Below, piece after piece: positions 10,565 through 21,560 of a stretch of DNA of 64,000 nt. Both the position numbers and the translations under genes were made by a program. The first letter of the stretch is position 1; each line of letters begins with the position of its first letter. The stretch is from Plicaturopsis crispa FD-325 SS-3. Its lineage: Eukaryota; Basidiomycota; Agaricomycetes; Amylocorticiales; Amylocorticiaceae. The stretch spans positions 55,726 through 119,725 of the forward strand of contig KN832556.1 of NCBI GenBank assembly GCA_000827205.1. The letters run 5' to 3'. Under the pieces are notes generated by a model, which had not been told where the DNA came from, made no database searches, and worked only from the letters and a program-made list of their open reading frames with translations.

Positions 10565-11722
10565 ATGCTTCCAATACCCGTCTCTCTTTCCAGCCGAAGA
10601 AGCTACAGGCGACTCAGCAGCAGCGCAAACGTAACAGGCAGGCAGACTCTAGACACCCTACGCACACGGGCGCGCATAACAAACCTCGGACTCGTCCTCC
10701 TAACTGCATTTGCCGCCATATCTGCGCTGCTGAATCTCATCCACTACTTTTCCTCCGAGTCGCCGGTACAGCGCCCGTCGAGCATCGCATCGACCATCGC
10801 GCGCAACAGCGCGGTGCAGAGCCTGGACCACCTCGTGATCGTGCCAGGGCACTCGATCTGGAAGGGCAAGAGAGGCGTTGCGGGGAAGGGTGACGACGAC
10901 GAGTGGCTCTTGGAGCCGTATCAGCGCGGCAGCGGGCGCGTCGCCGCGTTCTTCAGCCACATCTCGCGCGGGTGAGGACGATTCACGTCACCACGCGCAC
11001 ACACTAAAGCCCGTGTTGTAGCGCCGAAATTGCGGTCAATGACAAGCGGAGCCTACTTGTATTCAGCGGGTGAGTTCTCGCCATTTTCGCACCGTGCGGT
11101 GTTGTTAAATCCTTCAATTACAGGGGACAGACGCGTACACAGTCCACGACGACGGAGGCAGAGTCCTACCTGCGCCTCGCTCTGGCTGCAGGCCTCCTCC
11201 CGTCGTCCGACGGCCCCTTCCTACGCGCGACGACAGAGGAACACGCGCTGGACTCGTACCAGAATTTGCTCTTCTCGATAGCGCGTTTCCACGAGTACAC
11301 CGGCCGGTATCCTACCTCCATCACGGTGGTGGGGTACGAAATGAAGCGCCGGCGGTTCACCGAGCTGCACCGCGCGGCTCTGCGCTGGCCGCTCGCGCGG
11401 TTCCGCTATATCGGCGTCGACCCTCTGGGCACGGAGGCGCAGGACGGTGAGGTGTGTACTACCCGCTCCCTTCACTACGCCTGCGAAAATGTTAACCGAA
11501 CGCACGTACAAACAGCTTCAAAACGGGTACAAGCCCTACACTGCAGACCTATACGGCTGCCACTCCTACCTCCTCGCAAAACGGCGTTCCAGAAATCCTT
11601 TTGCGCGGTTCCATTCGTACCACACGTCGGCGCCGGAGCTGCGGGGGCTCCTCGAGTGGTGCCCGGCGTCGCAGACTGCTTTATATCCTGGGGCGCTGCC
11701 ATGGGATCGGATAGCGTCATAA
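10565..11722 (+). CDS. DUF218 (YdcF/SanA-like) domain membrane protein
   Basis: Four exons (10565-10971, 11022-11069, 11124-11451, 11516-11722) give 329 residues. An arginine-rich N-terminus is followed by one hydrophobic segment (NLGLVLLTAFAAISALLNLI). The catalytic-like domain then shows LDHLVIVPGHSIWKG, LLVFSGGQTRTQSTTTEAES, EEHALDSYQNLLFSIARF, PTSITVVGYEMKRRRF and RFRYIGVDPLGTEAQ. These are the usual landmarks of DUF218: a GG-Q-T turn, the acidic ES/DSYQN helices, and a VVGYEMKR strand. Family members in bacteria take part in envelope functions; fungal members have no established reaction that I know of. The hydrophobic segment suggests membrane anchoring, with the domain on one side of the membrane. 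An earlier in-frame frame exists but lacks an ATG, so 10565 is taken as the start. Promoter shared with the divergent HTH unit. Confidence 0.82.
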
Positions 11723-12756
11723 TGTTAATGCCCTCAGGTGATCTCCGTAACATCGCCGTACCGATACTCGCGGAGGCAAGTACACGACTTTGAATTGGAG
11801 AATCGAAGATGGGGGCACGCCTTGCATGGGCTTTCTGATGTCCTTATCTTCACGAGGTGGGCTACTTTGTATTAATTGGATTATGCGTAGCTGGTGCTGA
11901 CGACCGTGTCGCATAGGTGGCCGTCTCGTCCATGGCATTCCTTTAGCACCGATGCTTTCTAGACATACGCGTCTTTGTGTGTAATGAATATAGAACATAC
12001 CGCGAACTACTCCTCCAAGCACAAGGTCTCGCGCCCCGGTGCATTGAGTGGCTCTCTCGGTGTATCTCGTGGGACTCCCACCTCGGACAAATAATCGTAT
12101 GCTTCCGTCTTGTATCGCCCCACCTTTTGAACTGCATTCCACGGTACAGAGATCCACGACGGTGTCCGAGTCGAAATTCGCGTCAGACTGCGGCACGCTA
12201 TCGGAGCGCCGAGTGGGGCTCCCCTGCGCCAAGTGCGATCTCGCGACTTTGTGAGGCGAGGTTGAGGCGAGGGCGCTCGGACTTGGAGTGGGTCGCGGCC
12301 GCGGAATGTGAACTTTGATGAACATGAAGGCCGGGAAAGTTTGGACGTCATCCTGCTTGCGTCCTGCGTGTCCCCGGGCCCAGTGAAGGTCGCGCGGAAT
12401 CGTGGTGGGTCAGAGTACTTGTGCCGTTATTATAAGGTCTACGTGCTGCACGGTATGGTCGGTTTCTGCGCTTCATTCTCCCCCAAGATGTTTGACCTGC
12501 TTGCTCTCAACATTTTCCTTCAGGCTCGTCTCCTTGAGCGCTGTGCAGTCATTCAACGTTATTCAATAACCCATCAAGATTGATATCAAGAAGAAATACA
12601 TGGACGTTTAGTACGTTAGACCACTGTTTAGCAGTATTCGGCGTGTCCCTTATCATACATTTAATTATCCCCCCCACCCGTAGAGCGACGTAACGACCTG
12701 CGCAAGACGGAGCCTTCAGCGACTTAAGCGCAGTACGACGGGATAGGACCCTTACC
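11723..12756. other. Intergenic, no supported gene
   Basis: A 202-codon minus-strand frame (11717-12325) starts with ATG and a Ser/Pro-rich segment, but it overlaps the end of the DUF218 gene and has no motif or splice logic. I regard it as unproven. The remainder shows nothing recognisable except a short C-tract near 12670. Confidence 0.4.
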
Positions 12757-15562
12757 TTACGAGCTATTTGATGCGGGCAGGTGAGTGCTTCGCCACCGCT
12801 GCATCTGCGTCAACCTTTCCAGGTGATCCTTGTTCGGTGAGTCCTCGCCTGCACATCGAAGAAAGAACCATCTCAGCATGACCGAACAGAGAGAGATGCA
12901 CGCCGGGGATGCTTACCTTGCTGATCCTGGAAGAATCCAAGCAGCCCTTCGTGGTCGGGGACACATATATCCACGACGCAGTTGTGCAGCCGGATCTGCA
13001 TGAGCTGATCCCAGAACAGCGTCGGCTCCTGGTCATTCCGCCGCAAGAACCCTCTAATATGCCTCAGCCACAGCTTCGTCATCCTGAACCTCACCTCGCT
13101 CGTATTCGTCGCGGACGGGCCGTGCTCGAACGGCGGGATGCCCTCCTGGTACGCGAGCAGCGAGACCTGCCCGAGCCAGTAGTACGGCAACGCGTTGAAC
13201 AGGTACGGCGGCTCCTCGTTCTCGCTCGTCGTCACCGCCAGCAGGTCCGGCGACGCGAGCCAGCTCTGCAGCCAGTTGTGCAGCCCGAACTGCATCATGT
13301 ACACGTGCTGCTCGACCCTCTCCTCCGGCGACGCCGCCGCTGCAGCAGGGCAGGCGTTCGCGTCGCCCGGCAGAAGGGGGGACGATAGGTCCTTGAGGAT
13401 TGCGTGTATAAGGAGGAGATGGGCGAAGGGATTCAGGTGCGTGGGGTTGTTCACTGGGCGCGGCTGCATGAGCTGCGCCAGCGCCGTCTGCGTGGAGACG
13501 CCCGTCAATCGCGCGTTGATGTCCCCATAGGCTGGAGTAGCATCTTGGAGCAGCAGGTACCATTCCGACGCGGAGGTCGCTTTCCAAAGCGCGTCTTCGC
13601 ATGGCAGGCACACACTCATCTCGCCCTTGTGGTACATGGGCGGGAGACCGAAGTAGATGACGTGGCAGTTGTCTTGCATCCAAGACAGCAAAAGCGCACT
13701 GTGCGAGCCAACGGCATCAGTAGCGCCCTGTGCGAAGGACTGTGCAACTCACCGTTTGGTCGTCTCATGACGCGCCCACTCCCGCCATGCCGTTTCCAGC
13801 GGTGTCTTGTTTAGATCCGGTGGAACCCAGGCAGCGTTCTCAGCAATCAGGCTGCTGTGCCTTATCATCTACAGCACATAGTTTCGAGGTCTTAGCAGAG
13901 GGCCATGCCTCGTTCATGATAGAAAAGCTAACCATGACAAGCATTCCGTGGTACATGGTCGCAGTCTCGCGTTGCTCCAAACTTTGGTGAAACAGTGCAA
14001 TTGTCTGCAACAGGACAACGGCGAGTATGAGATTACTCTGCTCGACCCTGTCGGTCGAGTTTTTTGCCTGATGAATAAAAATGCGTAAATACCCGTGTTG
14101 TGAATCACTGCAAGATACAACTTACGAATTCGGTCATCAATTGCTCACGGGCATCCTCCAGCTTGACCTTGATGTAGTTGTTTGCCGCACGCGTCTTGAG
14201 ATATAGCGCACCGCACGCCTTCATGGCGCATATGAGCACGATCGACATATCCTTCACCTGCAACGTAGGACCATGTGCTATGGGCATCTGGTCCAAGAAC
14301 GTAGATACGAAAAGGTACACTGTGGGATGTATTCAGCATGTATAAGTCCACACAATGCAACAAGACACACTCACTGTACTGATGCAATTCTACCTTCGGT
14401 GGCATTCCATTCGCATTCATAGGCTGAGGCATGGCCACATGCGTAGGGGGGAATGCAGGAAGAGGTGGCCGGTAGTCCGGCTGCGCGACATAGAACCCTT
14501 GCAACATCGTTTCCACCTCTCCACCCCATGCGAGCGGTGGTGGGTTGGGAGGCATATCAATTGTGTCATATCGGATGGGAGGTGGGTCTGGTTCTCGTGC
14601 AGTTGAGGGCTGCGGAGTGGCGGCGCGCGCATATTCGTCCGCGGGTTCTTCTGCCGTAGAGAACAAGGTATTGAAGAATGGCTGGAACATATCGTTCGAA
14701 TACCGATTGCTGAGGTGAGAACTGACTGGGTCGAATTCAGACACATATGTGCTCAGAGTGCTTTCAGTGGGCGCAGGGGATGTTGGCCTATTCGAAAGCC
14801 CGAGACCGGTAAAGACACGGTGAATGTCTTCAGGGGACTTGGACGTCTCCGCAGATTTGTCCTCTGGAGGTGTGTTCCCGTTAACCGCAGTGTCGGACGA
14901 TTCATCGCTAGGAGGTGTCGTATTGTTGCTAGGTCCTGCAGGAGCACCACCGACGGGGAGATAAATGCAGTCCCTGCCACGAGATTTACACTTTGAGCAT
15001 GGCTGCTGTAGATCGCACTTGATCTTGGAGTCTGCACAAGACTTGCAGGATTTACGGCGCGTGCGTTGTGCGTTTGTGCTAAGTAAGCGCCGACAGGCAA
15101 TTAGTCATTGGAAACATAGGAAAGTTAATGCTTTTGAACGCAGACTTACGGGTCACCGCACGTACGCTTGTGGCGGGTTAGCAAGTCACTTCTGGTGAAC
15201 TGTGCATCGCATGTCTTGATGTGACGTTGCATCAGTATCGTGGTGCTGTATTGCGCATTTGGAAAAGCTCACATCACAGTGGTGTACTCGCTCGTTTGTA
15301 TCTGTATAGTTACATGAGCACTGAGCTGATGACACAGCAAGATGAAACGCGACGCACGAGTCCTCATATGTCTGTTCAGATGCGTGGTACGCGTGAACTT
15401 GGCCGGACAATGGGGGCACAGTTTCGTCTGAGGAAGAATGGGTACATTTCCTGGATGCGAGCGCATCCGTGAGGGCACACCATTCTTTCTCCTATCGACG
15501 CTTGCCGCTGGCCGCGCGTCGGCATTGTCGAGAGGGGCGTTCAAATCGTGCTCTTCGGCCAT
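12757..15562 (-). CDS. Composite C2H2 + Zn2Cys6 transcription factor
   Basis: A nuclear regulator of roughly 775 residues in about nine exons, starting at ATG 15562 (MAEEHDLNAPL) and ending at TAA 12757. The first finger is LCPHCPAKFTRTTHLNRH (C-x2-C-x12-H-x3-H, last His after a splice). The second, assembled across two introns, is HHCDTCDAQFTRSDLLTRHK followed by RTC, a C2HC variant. Then comes a binuclear cluster: SCKSCADSKIKCDLQQPC and SKCKSRGRDC, spacing C-x2-C-x6-C-x5-C-x2-C-x6-C (about 14990-15060). After a Pro/Ser-rich linker the C-terminal half resembles the fungal-specific transcription factor domain: WREWARHETTKR, NCHVIYFGLPPMYHKGEM, CLPCEDALWKATSASEW and WLRHIRGFLRRNDQEP. Two-finger plus Zn2Cys6 architecture is a known fungal class, but the target genes cannot be read from sequence. 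It is divergent from the CECR5-like gene across about 330 bases. Confidence 0.85.
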
Positions 15563-15895
15563 GACAGACGTCGGGCGGGCGGTGTCGGTTTGCGCGGTGT
15601 GTGTTTTCGAAAATACGGATACCTATATGTTATTGCGAACGGATATTCTGTGGACACGAAGGACTGTAGTGGTAGGAGGCAAGAGCTATTTCTAGGAGGC
15701 TGAAAGTGGCCCCGTCGTCTGATAACGATCCCGGCAAACTCCCAGGCTACGGCTCCGAGGTGATTAGCCCCTGTCGCCTTGAGTCCTACCAAACTTCCAC
15801 TGCTTGAATCTTGACTTACGGCGGCCGGAAAACACACGTTCGTTTCTTTGCTTACGGCGTAACAGGCTGCCTTGAAGGCCCCCAGGATGGCGCAT
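15563..15895. promoter_or_regulatory. Divergent promoter region
   Basis: These 333 bases separate the ATG of the composite zinc-finger factor (minus) from the ATG of the CECR5-like gene (plus). No ORF or clear TATA box was assigned; both promoters must lie in or overlap this segment. Confidence 0.5.
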
Positions 15896-17576
15896 ATGCT
15901 GAGGAAATGTTTACCGCTCGGTCGTCGTGCCAGATCAGACGTACTGGCCAACATAAGTTGTACATCGTCTCCATTTTGCGCAAGGCGTCTACTTCACGGT
16001 AAGCAGTCGACGCGTCCAATCTGTCTTCAAAATCGAACAGAGAACGTTACTAGAGCTTCATAAGTTAGCTGACTAGAGTCTGCAGATGCGGGGGCGCGTC
16101 TCCAATCCAGAACGGCACCGCTTGCATTTGCATTTGACATTGATGGTGTCCTGCTGCAGGGTGAAGACACCATCCCCGCTGCACGTCGCGCACTGGCAAT
16201 TCTCGATGGCGAAAACGCGCTGCGCATGTAAGTGCCCCAGGACCTCAAAAGCGTATGCATATGCTTACTGGAAAACGCGGAAGGAAGATACCCTACATCC
16301 TAGTGACGAATGGAGGCGGAAAGAGTGAAGTCGAACGGTGCCGACATCTCACACGGCAGCTTGGGTATTCGGTATGTATTCTGACTACCTAGCTTCGTAT
16401 ACGCCGTCTGCTCATGCACATGTAACTGCACAGATAAAACCCACTCAGATTGTTCAGGCTCACACCGTTTTGACCACGTTGGCCGCGAGGCATGCACACT
16501 CGCCCGTACTTGTGCTTGGAGGGCGCGGGGACGAAGTGAGGAAGGTTGCACAGGGATACGGCTTCAACAAAGTATTCACCCCGCTTGATATCCTAGCCTG
16601 GAATCCTGCGTGAGTGCATCGGCACCCTACATCCACTAACCTCTCAATTTCTCATCAACTCCTACAGGGTCTGGCCATTCCACGATATCTCAGACGCAGA
16701 GCGTGCAAGTACCATTGTCCGTCTGCTCTCTACTCTGTCACCTATGTCTCCTTTACTCACCTGCCTCGACAGAAAGCCGACTTCGCCGACCCCTCCAACC
16801 AAATCCGCGCGGTATTCGTCTTCCACGACCCGCGGAACTGGGCGCTCGACATCCAAATACTCGCGGACGTACTCCAGAATCACTACAGCCACTCTGCGTC
16901 CGAGCCCATAGAGCTCGTGTTCTGCAATCCCGACCTCCTCTGGCGGAGCGACTTTCCGCGCCCGCGGTTGGGCCAGGGAGGGTTCCGCGTGGCCTTCCAG
17001 GCCGTATTCAAGGTGCGACTCGATATGCCTACTGTGGTTCGCATGCTGAAAATTATTATTTTTAAGGCATTGACGGGCGCGGAGTATCCGTACGTTCAAT
17101 ACGGGAAGCCGACGAAGGCGACGTACGATTTCGCTGAGCGCGTTTTGCGTGCACGGCTGGAGGAGCTGAGTGGGGCTAAAGTCATTAATATGCCACCTGT
17201 GTAAGCTGCCCCCACTACTTGTTATTTCGCCGCTTCTTCTTACCACCGTACTGCAGATACATGGTCGGAGGTAAACACAACTTACAGTCTTAGATTTGTT
17301 CTTACAACTAACGGCTAATGTTTACCCCACACAGATAACCCAGAATCCGGTACGTTGCGTGTGTGTTCCTGTCAATTCGTTTGCTGACGGCTTACGGTCT
17401 CTTCAGATATCGCGGGCGCCAATGCTGCAGCCTGGTCCTCTGTGCTCGTCCACACGGGGGTGTATGATCCTGCGCTCGGCCCGCCCACGCATACGCCTAC
17501 GATACAGGCCGCAGACGTTGAGGAGGCTGTAAAGTGGGCTGTCGAGAAGGAGTTTTCTCGGGTAGGGGCACGGTGA
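15896..17576 (+). CDS. Mitochondrial HAD-family hydrolase, CECR5/HDHD5-like
   Basis: Ten exons (15896-15998, 16077-16227, 16284-16371, 16434-16609, 16668-16716, 16773-17012, 17067-17200, 17257-17270, 17335-17349, 17407-17576) give 379 residues. The basic, Ser/Cys-rich N-terminus (MLRKCLPLGRRARSDVLANI) looks like a mitochondrial presequence. HAD motif I is FAFDIDGVLLQGEDTIPAAR; YILVTNGGGKSEVERCRHL is motif II; YVQYGKPTKATYDFAERVL carries the motif III lysine; VGDNPESDIAGANAAAWSSV is motif IV. This order and the C-terminal strand SSVLVHTGVYDP match the CECR5 subgroup of class IIA HAD phosphatases, whose yeast member is mitochondrial and whose substrate is not settled. Motif IV is pieced together from two micro-exons of 14 and 15 bases. 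The end of exon 5 (GTCCGT donor) is the least certain junction. Convergent with the Mtf2-like gene, 126 bases apart. Confidence 0.88.
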
Positions 17577-17702
17577 AGGACCTAATACGCTTATAGAATG
17601 TCCCCGCAACTCTACCCTTAATTCGCAATTAGACCGGGTTATGCTAAGATTAATAGACAAACAAGCGTAAGGACATAAGCAGAATCAAGACAGATTGACA
17701 AG

Positions 17703-19149
17703 TCATCCCGCTGGGGCGTCCCAACGGGTCTTCCCTCGAGCACCTGCAATATTGTCCCACCGCCCAAATTGCCATCCGTCGTCAGAGGGCTGCGAGCCCT
17801 CCCTTTTCCATGCCTCCCGAGCATGGATCGGTTTTGCCTTCGAGTTCCTAGTTGGGAGGACATCATGTTCGATGAGGGACGCGTCAATCTTCGCCAGCAT
17901 GGAATACACCTCGCCGCTCCCGAGCTCGCTCTCCTCCTGCCACAGATTCCGCTCGCCGACCTCCCGCCTCAGCGCCTCCACGATCTTGCGGGTATGGTTA
18001 TCCGGCTCGACGCCGTTCGCCGCCATCTCCTCCAGCGCATCGTGCACGCCCTTTAGGTCGCGGAAGCACGTCCACCGCGTCTCGATGAGCTCGTTGTACG
18101 CGGGCGTCGTACACCCGAACACGTACGACGGGATCGAGAGGTGGCGCGCGTGGTCGAACATCGACAGCGCGAGGTGCGGGTCGTGGTACTTGTCGCGGAA
18201 CGTGCGCATGAGGTGCGCGACGAGGTGCGGGTACAGCGGGGGTTGCAGCATGGGCATGGTTTCGGGCTCCTTGCCCTCGGACGCGTCCTGTATCGCCTTC
18301 CGCGCGGCCTCCTCGTACCGCGTCGACTCCCCGAACACCTCGCGCATGGCCCACTCGAGCAGCTGCTGGTCCGTGTCGCACAGGTCCATCTCCTCCTTCT
18401 TCCGGTCGAGCTGCTCGTGCACGTCCGTCGTCCACTTCGTCTTCTTCGAGTGCCGCCGAAGCTTCCCGTACAGCTCGTCCATCTGGGTGCTGTGCGGCTT
18501 CGTGCCAATCCCGACCTCGGCGCCGGAGCCCGTTTCGTGCTTCGAGGCCGCGTTGAAGATCATGTTGAACATCTCGTCGAATGCGTTGATCTCGCGGGCG
18601 GTCATCTTTTGTCGCCGAGTTTTTGTCTCACTGGGCACTCGAAGGGGGCCACGGTTGCGGTTGGGGCGCAGTCCGGAGGGTACGAGTGGCGGCATTTCGT
18701 CGATTTCGTCGAATACGTGGTCCCATGCAGCATGGGTATCCCGCGAAAAAATTGAATCGTTGGCTTTCGGAGTGGTGGCACTACTTCCGCATTATGCATT
18801 AGATACCAGACTGCAAGAGACTCACGACGACTTACTCCACTGGCTCAGCATTCTGCCCTGCTGAAGAGTACCGCCTGACCCCTCGCAAGCGGGGGGCTGT
18901 AGACCGTCTCGAGCACGAAGCTAGTGTTGTCGCTGAGTGGGACACGCGTGTCGAGTGGGTCGGTTGAATGCCAGTTGTAGCCTTCTCAGGCGCAGAGTCT
19001 TCACAGTCTCTCCATGTTAGAAACTGATTCGAGCTGGAAACTTGACACGCGATGAGATTGCATTCGAGTAAAAAGTTGGGAGAACACTTACCACTCGATA
19101 GTGACCGCCGCCCGCAAAGTGCAGCTTGTTTGTGCCAGCACTTGAGCAT
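17703..19149 (-). CDS. Mtf2-like mitochondrial RNA-processing factor
   Basis: The large exon 17703-18783 reads about 360 residues. Exons 18836-19007 and 19092-19149 supply a basic N-terminus ending RLRGVRRYSSAGQNAEP, typical of a mitochondrial presequence with an RRYSS cleavage region. Total 436 residues if ATG 19149 is used; the 5' end is the weak part of the model. The body contains EINAFDEMFNMIFNAASK, then the conserved stretches LVAHLMRTFRDKYHDPHLAL, FDHARHLSIPSYVFGCTTPA, YNELIETRWTCFRDLKGVHD and REVGERNLWQEE. I recognise these as the Mtf2-like C-terminal domain of fungal proteins. Yeast Mtf2 (Nam1) works in mitochondrial transcription-coupled RNA processing and translation, so the same compartment and role are inferred. 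The repeated helical pairs also resemble PPR-like helices. G+C at third positions is very high in this exon, which creates long spurious frames on both strands. Confidence 0.75.
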
Positions 19150-19907
19150 GTCGATATGCTGTCTACTCGACGGTGCGAAGGAGAAAACGAGTTACGATTG
19201 CAGCAAGGCTTGCAACTTGCCAGGCAAAGATCATCCAAGGACCAAAAGAAACGGCCGCAGGTCCGGCCCGTGGCCGAATCAAACCGTGCCGACCGCCGAG
19301 CCGTTTGTGTCTGCTTCCGAGTCCGTTCAACGCTTTCGCAACTTTCTCAAGACGAGCACATTCGTACAATGGTGCGGGCAACAAAGTAGATGTCCTTTAC
19401 GCTCAAACGCTATGCAGTGTCTCTATGAACGGAATGCCGCGAACGAGAGCAGACTTACAAGGTTGTTTCTTCCAATCTCGACTTTGACGCGTTCCTGACG
19501 CGTTCTACTCAACGTCAAGCTTCGTTTCCTCGTGTCTTCCTTCAGCTAAACATCACGATTCGCCAACTACGGATTCCCTGTATGTGCATATGCACCGGTA
19601 AGTAGGTCGCTTGATTCAAAGGTACCGAATTTTGAGACTCCATTCGCATTCATCTTAGGCAGATAGTGTTTGTGCCACTCGCCCACCCAAGCTTGATACA
19701 ATGGTGGATGTGGCCTCATACAGCTGTATGCAGATGACCATGAAAGCAAAGTTCAGCCAAAGGGCTCGAAGGATTTGAAAGGTGAGTGACCAATATCGAC
19801 GGTGGCACAATGAGTTAGCAGGTCGTTGGGTGGCCGGGTGGCCTGCTAATGTGGACAATGGCCTCCACAAATTCACAACGCCCGAGCACTTGCTATAAAT
19901 CACTATC
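19150..19907. other. Intergenic, no supported gene
   Basis: Several overlapping short frames occur but none carries a motif or joins into a splice-consistent gene. The 3' end holds the TATA-like box of the HMG-box gene. Confidence 0.45.
19894..19900 (+). promoter_or_regulatory. TATA-like box of HMG-box gene
   Basis: tataaat lies only 14 bases before the first possible ATG (19908) and 44 bases before the next (19938). If it is the true box, translation would start at 19938 or 19959 rather than at 19908. Confidence 0.4.
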
Positions 19908-20791
19908 ATGTTCAGAATCTTGGTCCCCCACAAATCTATGCCCTCGATCTTCGCTTCAATGTCGTTCATAACATTCTACGACTGGGTGGCAACTGCACCC
20001 TCCCCGCCAACTAGGAAGAAAGTCGCTCAACCACCAAACGTATCACCGAACATGTGGGTACTCTACTGCCAGGACAAGCTCCGAGCACTACGAGCTACCG
20101 GAGACCGGAGACCTTCGAATATTCTATTTCCAGAAATTGGCGCACTGTGGCGCGCTGAATCTGACGGCATTCGCGCGCATTACCAAGGACTCGCTGCGCA
20201 GAAAAAGGAGGAACACAAGCTCATGTACCCGGATTGGAGGTGTTCTCCTGAACACCGGCCAAAGAAAGTGGGGCGCAAGCCTGCAAAACAGAAGGCGACA
20301 CCAGCCCGTAGCCCGAAGATGCGTCGCGAAATGCAGCGGCGTCGCAGTGGACCGGTATGACTATCTTGAATATCTTATGTCCATATGCTGACGGCGACTT
20401 CCGGGTAGAGTCCCCCTCCGGATGGCCGAACAGAATATACGAGTAATCAAGGACCCACTCAGGATACATCATCGGGTAAGCTGATAACGTCCACAATTCC
20501 AGAGGCTCCTTCTGTGCGTCCCTTGTTCCCCAAAGTATTGACACGGTACTGACTTACGCATTCCAGTTGCAGCCACTGTCTCTTCGGCATCACAACTTCT
20601 ACTCTCCCCACCCACCTCAAGTGATGTTACCGACACCTGAAATGCTTCTCAATCCTCCGCACACCGGTGACTTGAAGGCATACCTCGATGCCCGACAGGC
20701 GAGACTCAATCAACGTCTTGGTGGTTGGACAAATATCACTCCGCAAGTCGCCGCTCTCGGGATCAATCCAAAACACATCCGTCTCTACTAG
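19908..20791 (+). CDS. HMG-box protein
   Basis: Two exons (19908-20354 and 20567-20791) give up to 223 residues. The first exon carries a single HMG box in the MATA/SOX-type arrangement: PPNVSPNMWVLYCQDKLRAL, LFPEIGALWRAESDGIRAHY, QGLAAQKKEEHKLMYPDWRC, followed by a strongly basic segment (RPKKVGRKPAKQKATPAR, KMRREMQRRRSG) that would serve as nuclear localisation and DNA contact. The canonical P-x-N-A-F-I-L-Y start of the box is altered to NVSPNMWVLY. The second exon encodes a Pro-rich tail ending NPKHIRLY. The intron (212 bases) is long for this window, and a small extra exon inside it cannot be excluded. HMG boxes of this class occur in mating-type and sexual-development regulators of fungi; that role is only a possibility here since no pheromone, receptor or homeodomain gene is nearby. 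Confidence 0.75.
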
Positions 20792-21043
20792 TCGTGGCTC
20801 GAGCGAAATTAATGTTGTCCTCTATAATTTGTATGAATGTAATGGCTCCACTGGGTTAGCAGTTCTCTACTACGCGACCACTCATGTAAGATCCTTGCGC
20901 TGTAAAATCGCAACCTGTTCCTCAAGCCATGAATCGAATAAATAACGCAAGTTCACTGGTAAGTAAAATGTGATAGTATAGTTCAAATCCTTCGGGGGAT
21001 CCCCATTACCCTCAACCTCTCAACGTCAACGCCGTCTACTCCA

Positions 21044-21449
21044 TTACTTGGCCCAGCAGTAGGCGCCACCAACACCCGCGTCCTTGCAGCACTGAACGAA
21101 TGCACCGCTGTCGATCGCATTGGCGTCGCTCACGCACTGTGTAAGAGATATTGCGCTTGAGCGGGAAGGTTCAAAGGTGACAGGATGTCCATTATTTGCA
21201 TACCTGGTGGTTCGGGCCAAGGCCGTGGATGTCATTGAAAGGCTTCACTTGAGCGGCGCAACAGCTTGAGGTCAGGTCGTTGTACTGCCCGTTGCTGTCC
21301 TGGCACTTGCAGTTGTAGCCTGCGAGCGCACTAAAAAGTAAGGGTTACTCCGTCAGCATTGGGCTCACTTCAAAGAGAGAAGTAGGCGAATCAACGTACC
21401 CGGAGGTGAACATAGAGGCGACGAGGACTGAGAGAACGGAGAAACGCAT
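21044..21449 (-). CDS. Small cysteine-rich secreted protein, copy A
   Basis: Three exons of 50, 127 and 93 bases (21400-21449, 21204-21330, 21044-21136) give 89 residues. A signal peptide (MRFSVLSVLVASMFTSGALA) precedes a mature chain of about 69 residues with eight cysteines in the order C-x-C, CC, C, CC, C: GYNCKCQDSNGQYNDL, SSCCAAQV, HQCVSDANAIDSGAF, VQCCKDAGVGGAYCWAK. The two CC pairs recall hydrophobins, but the spacing (C-x-C first) is different and the chain is hydrophilic, so it is not a hydrophobin. I recall similar small secreted proteins in basidiomycetes without a known function. It is almost identical to the copy at 22798-23194 and lies in inverted orientation. A TATA box sits at 21551-21560. 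Confidence 0.85.
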
Positions 21450-21550
21450 GCTGGCTGACGGGGATTAAGAATTAGATTTCTTTCGAGTGGGGGGTGTTTG
21501 TGGAATGCAGGAGCGACGCTGTCCGTTGGCTGAAAATCGAAAGTCTTGTC

Positions 21551-21560
21551 AGGTTTTATA
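21551..21560 (-). promoter_or_regulatory. TATA box, secreted protein copy A
   Basis: The minus strand reads TATAAAACCT 102 bases before the ATG at 21449. The same ten bases occur at the equivalent place before copy B and before the thaumatin-like gene. Confidence 0.7.

Noticed and set aside
11717-12325. 202-codon minus-strand ORF with ATG start and Ser/Pro-rich head
   Set aside because: No domain, no splice support, and it overlaps the 3' end of the DUF218 gene; left as unproven.
17695-18864. Plus-strand ORF of 389 codons opposite the Mtf2-like gene
   Set aside because: Antisense shadow of a GC-rich exon; the minus-strand reading has clear family conservation.
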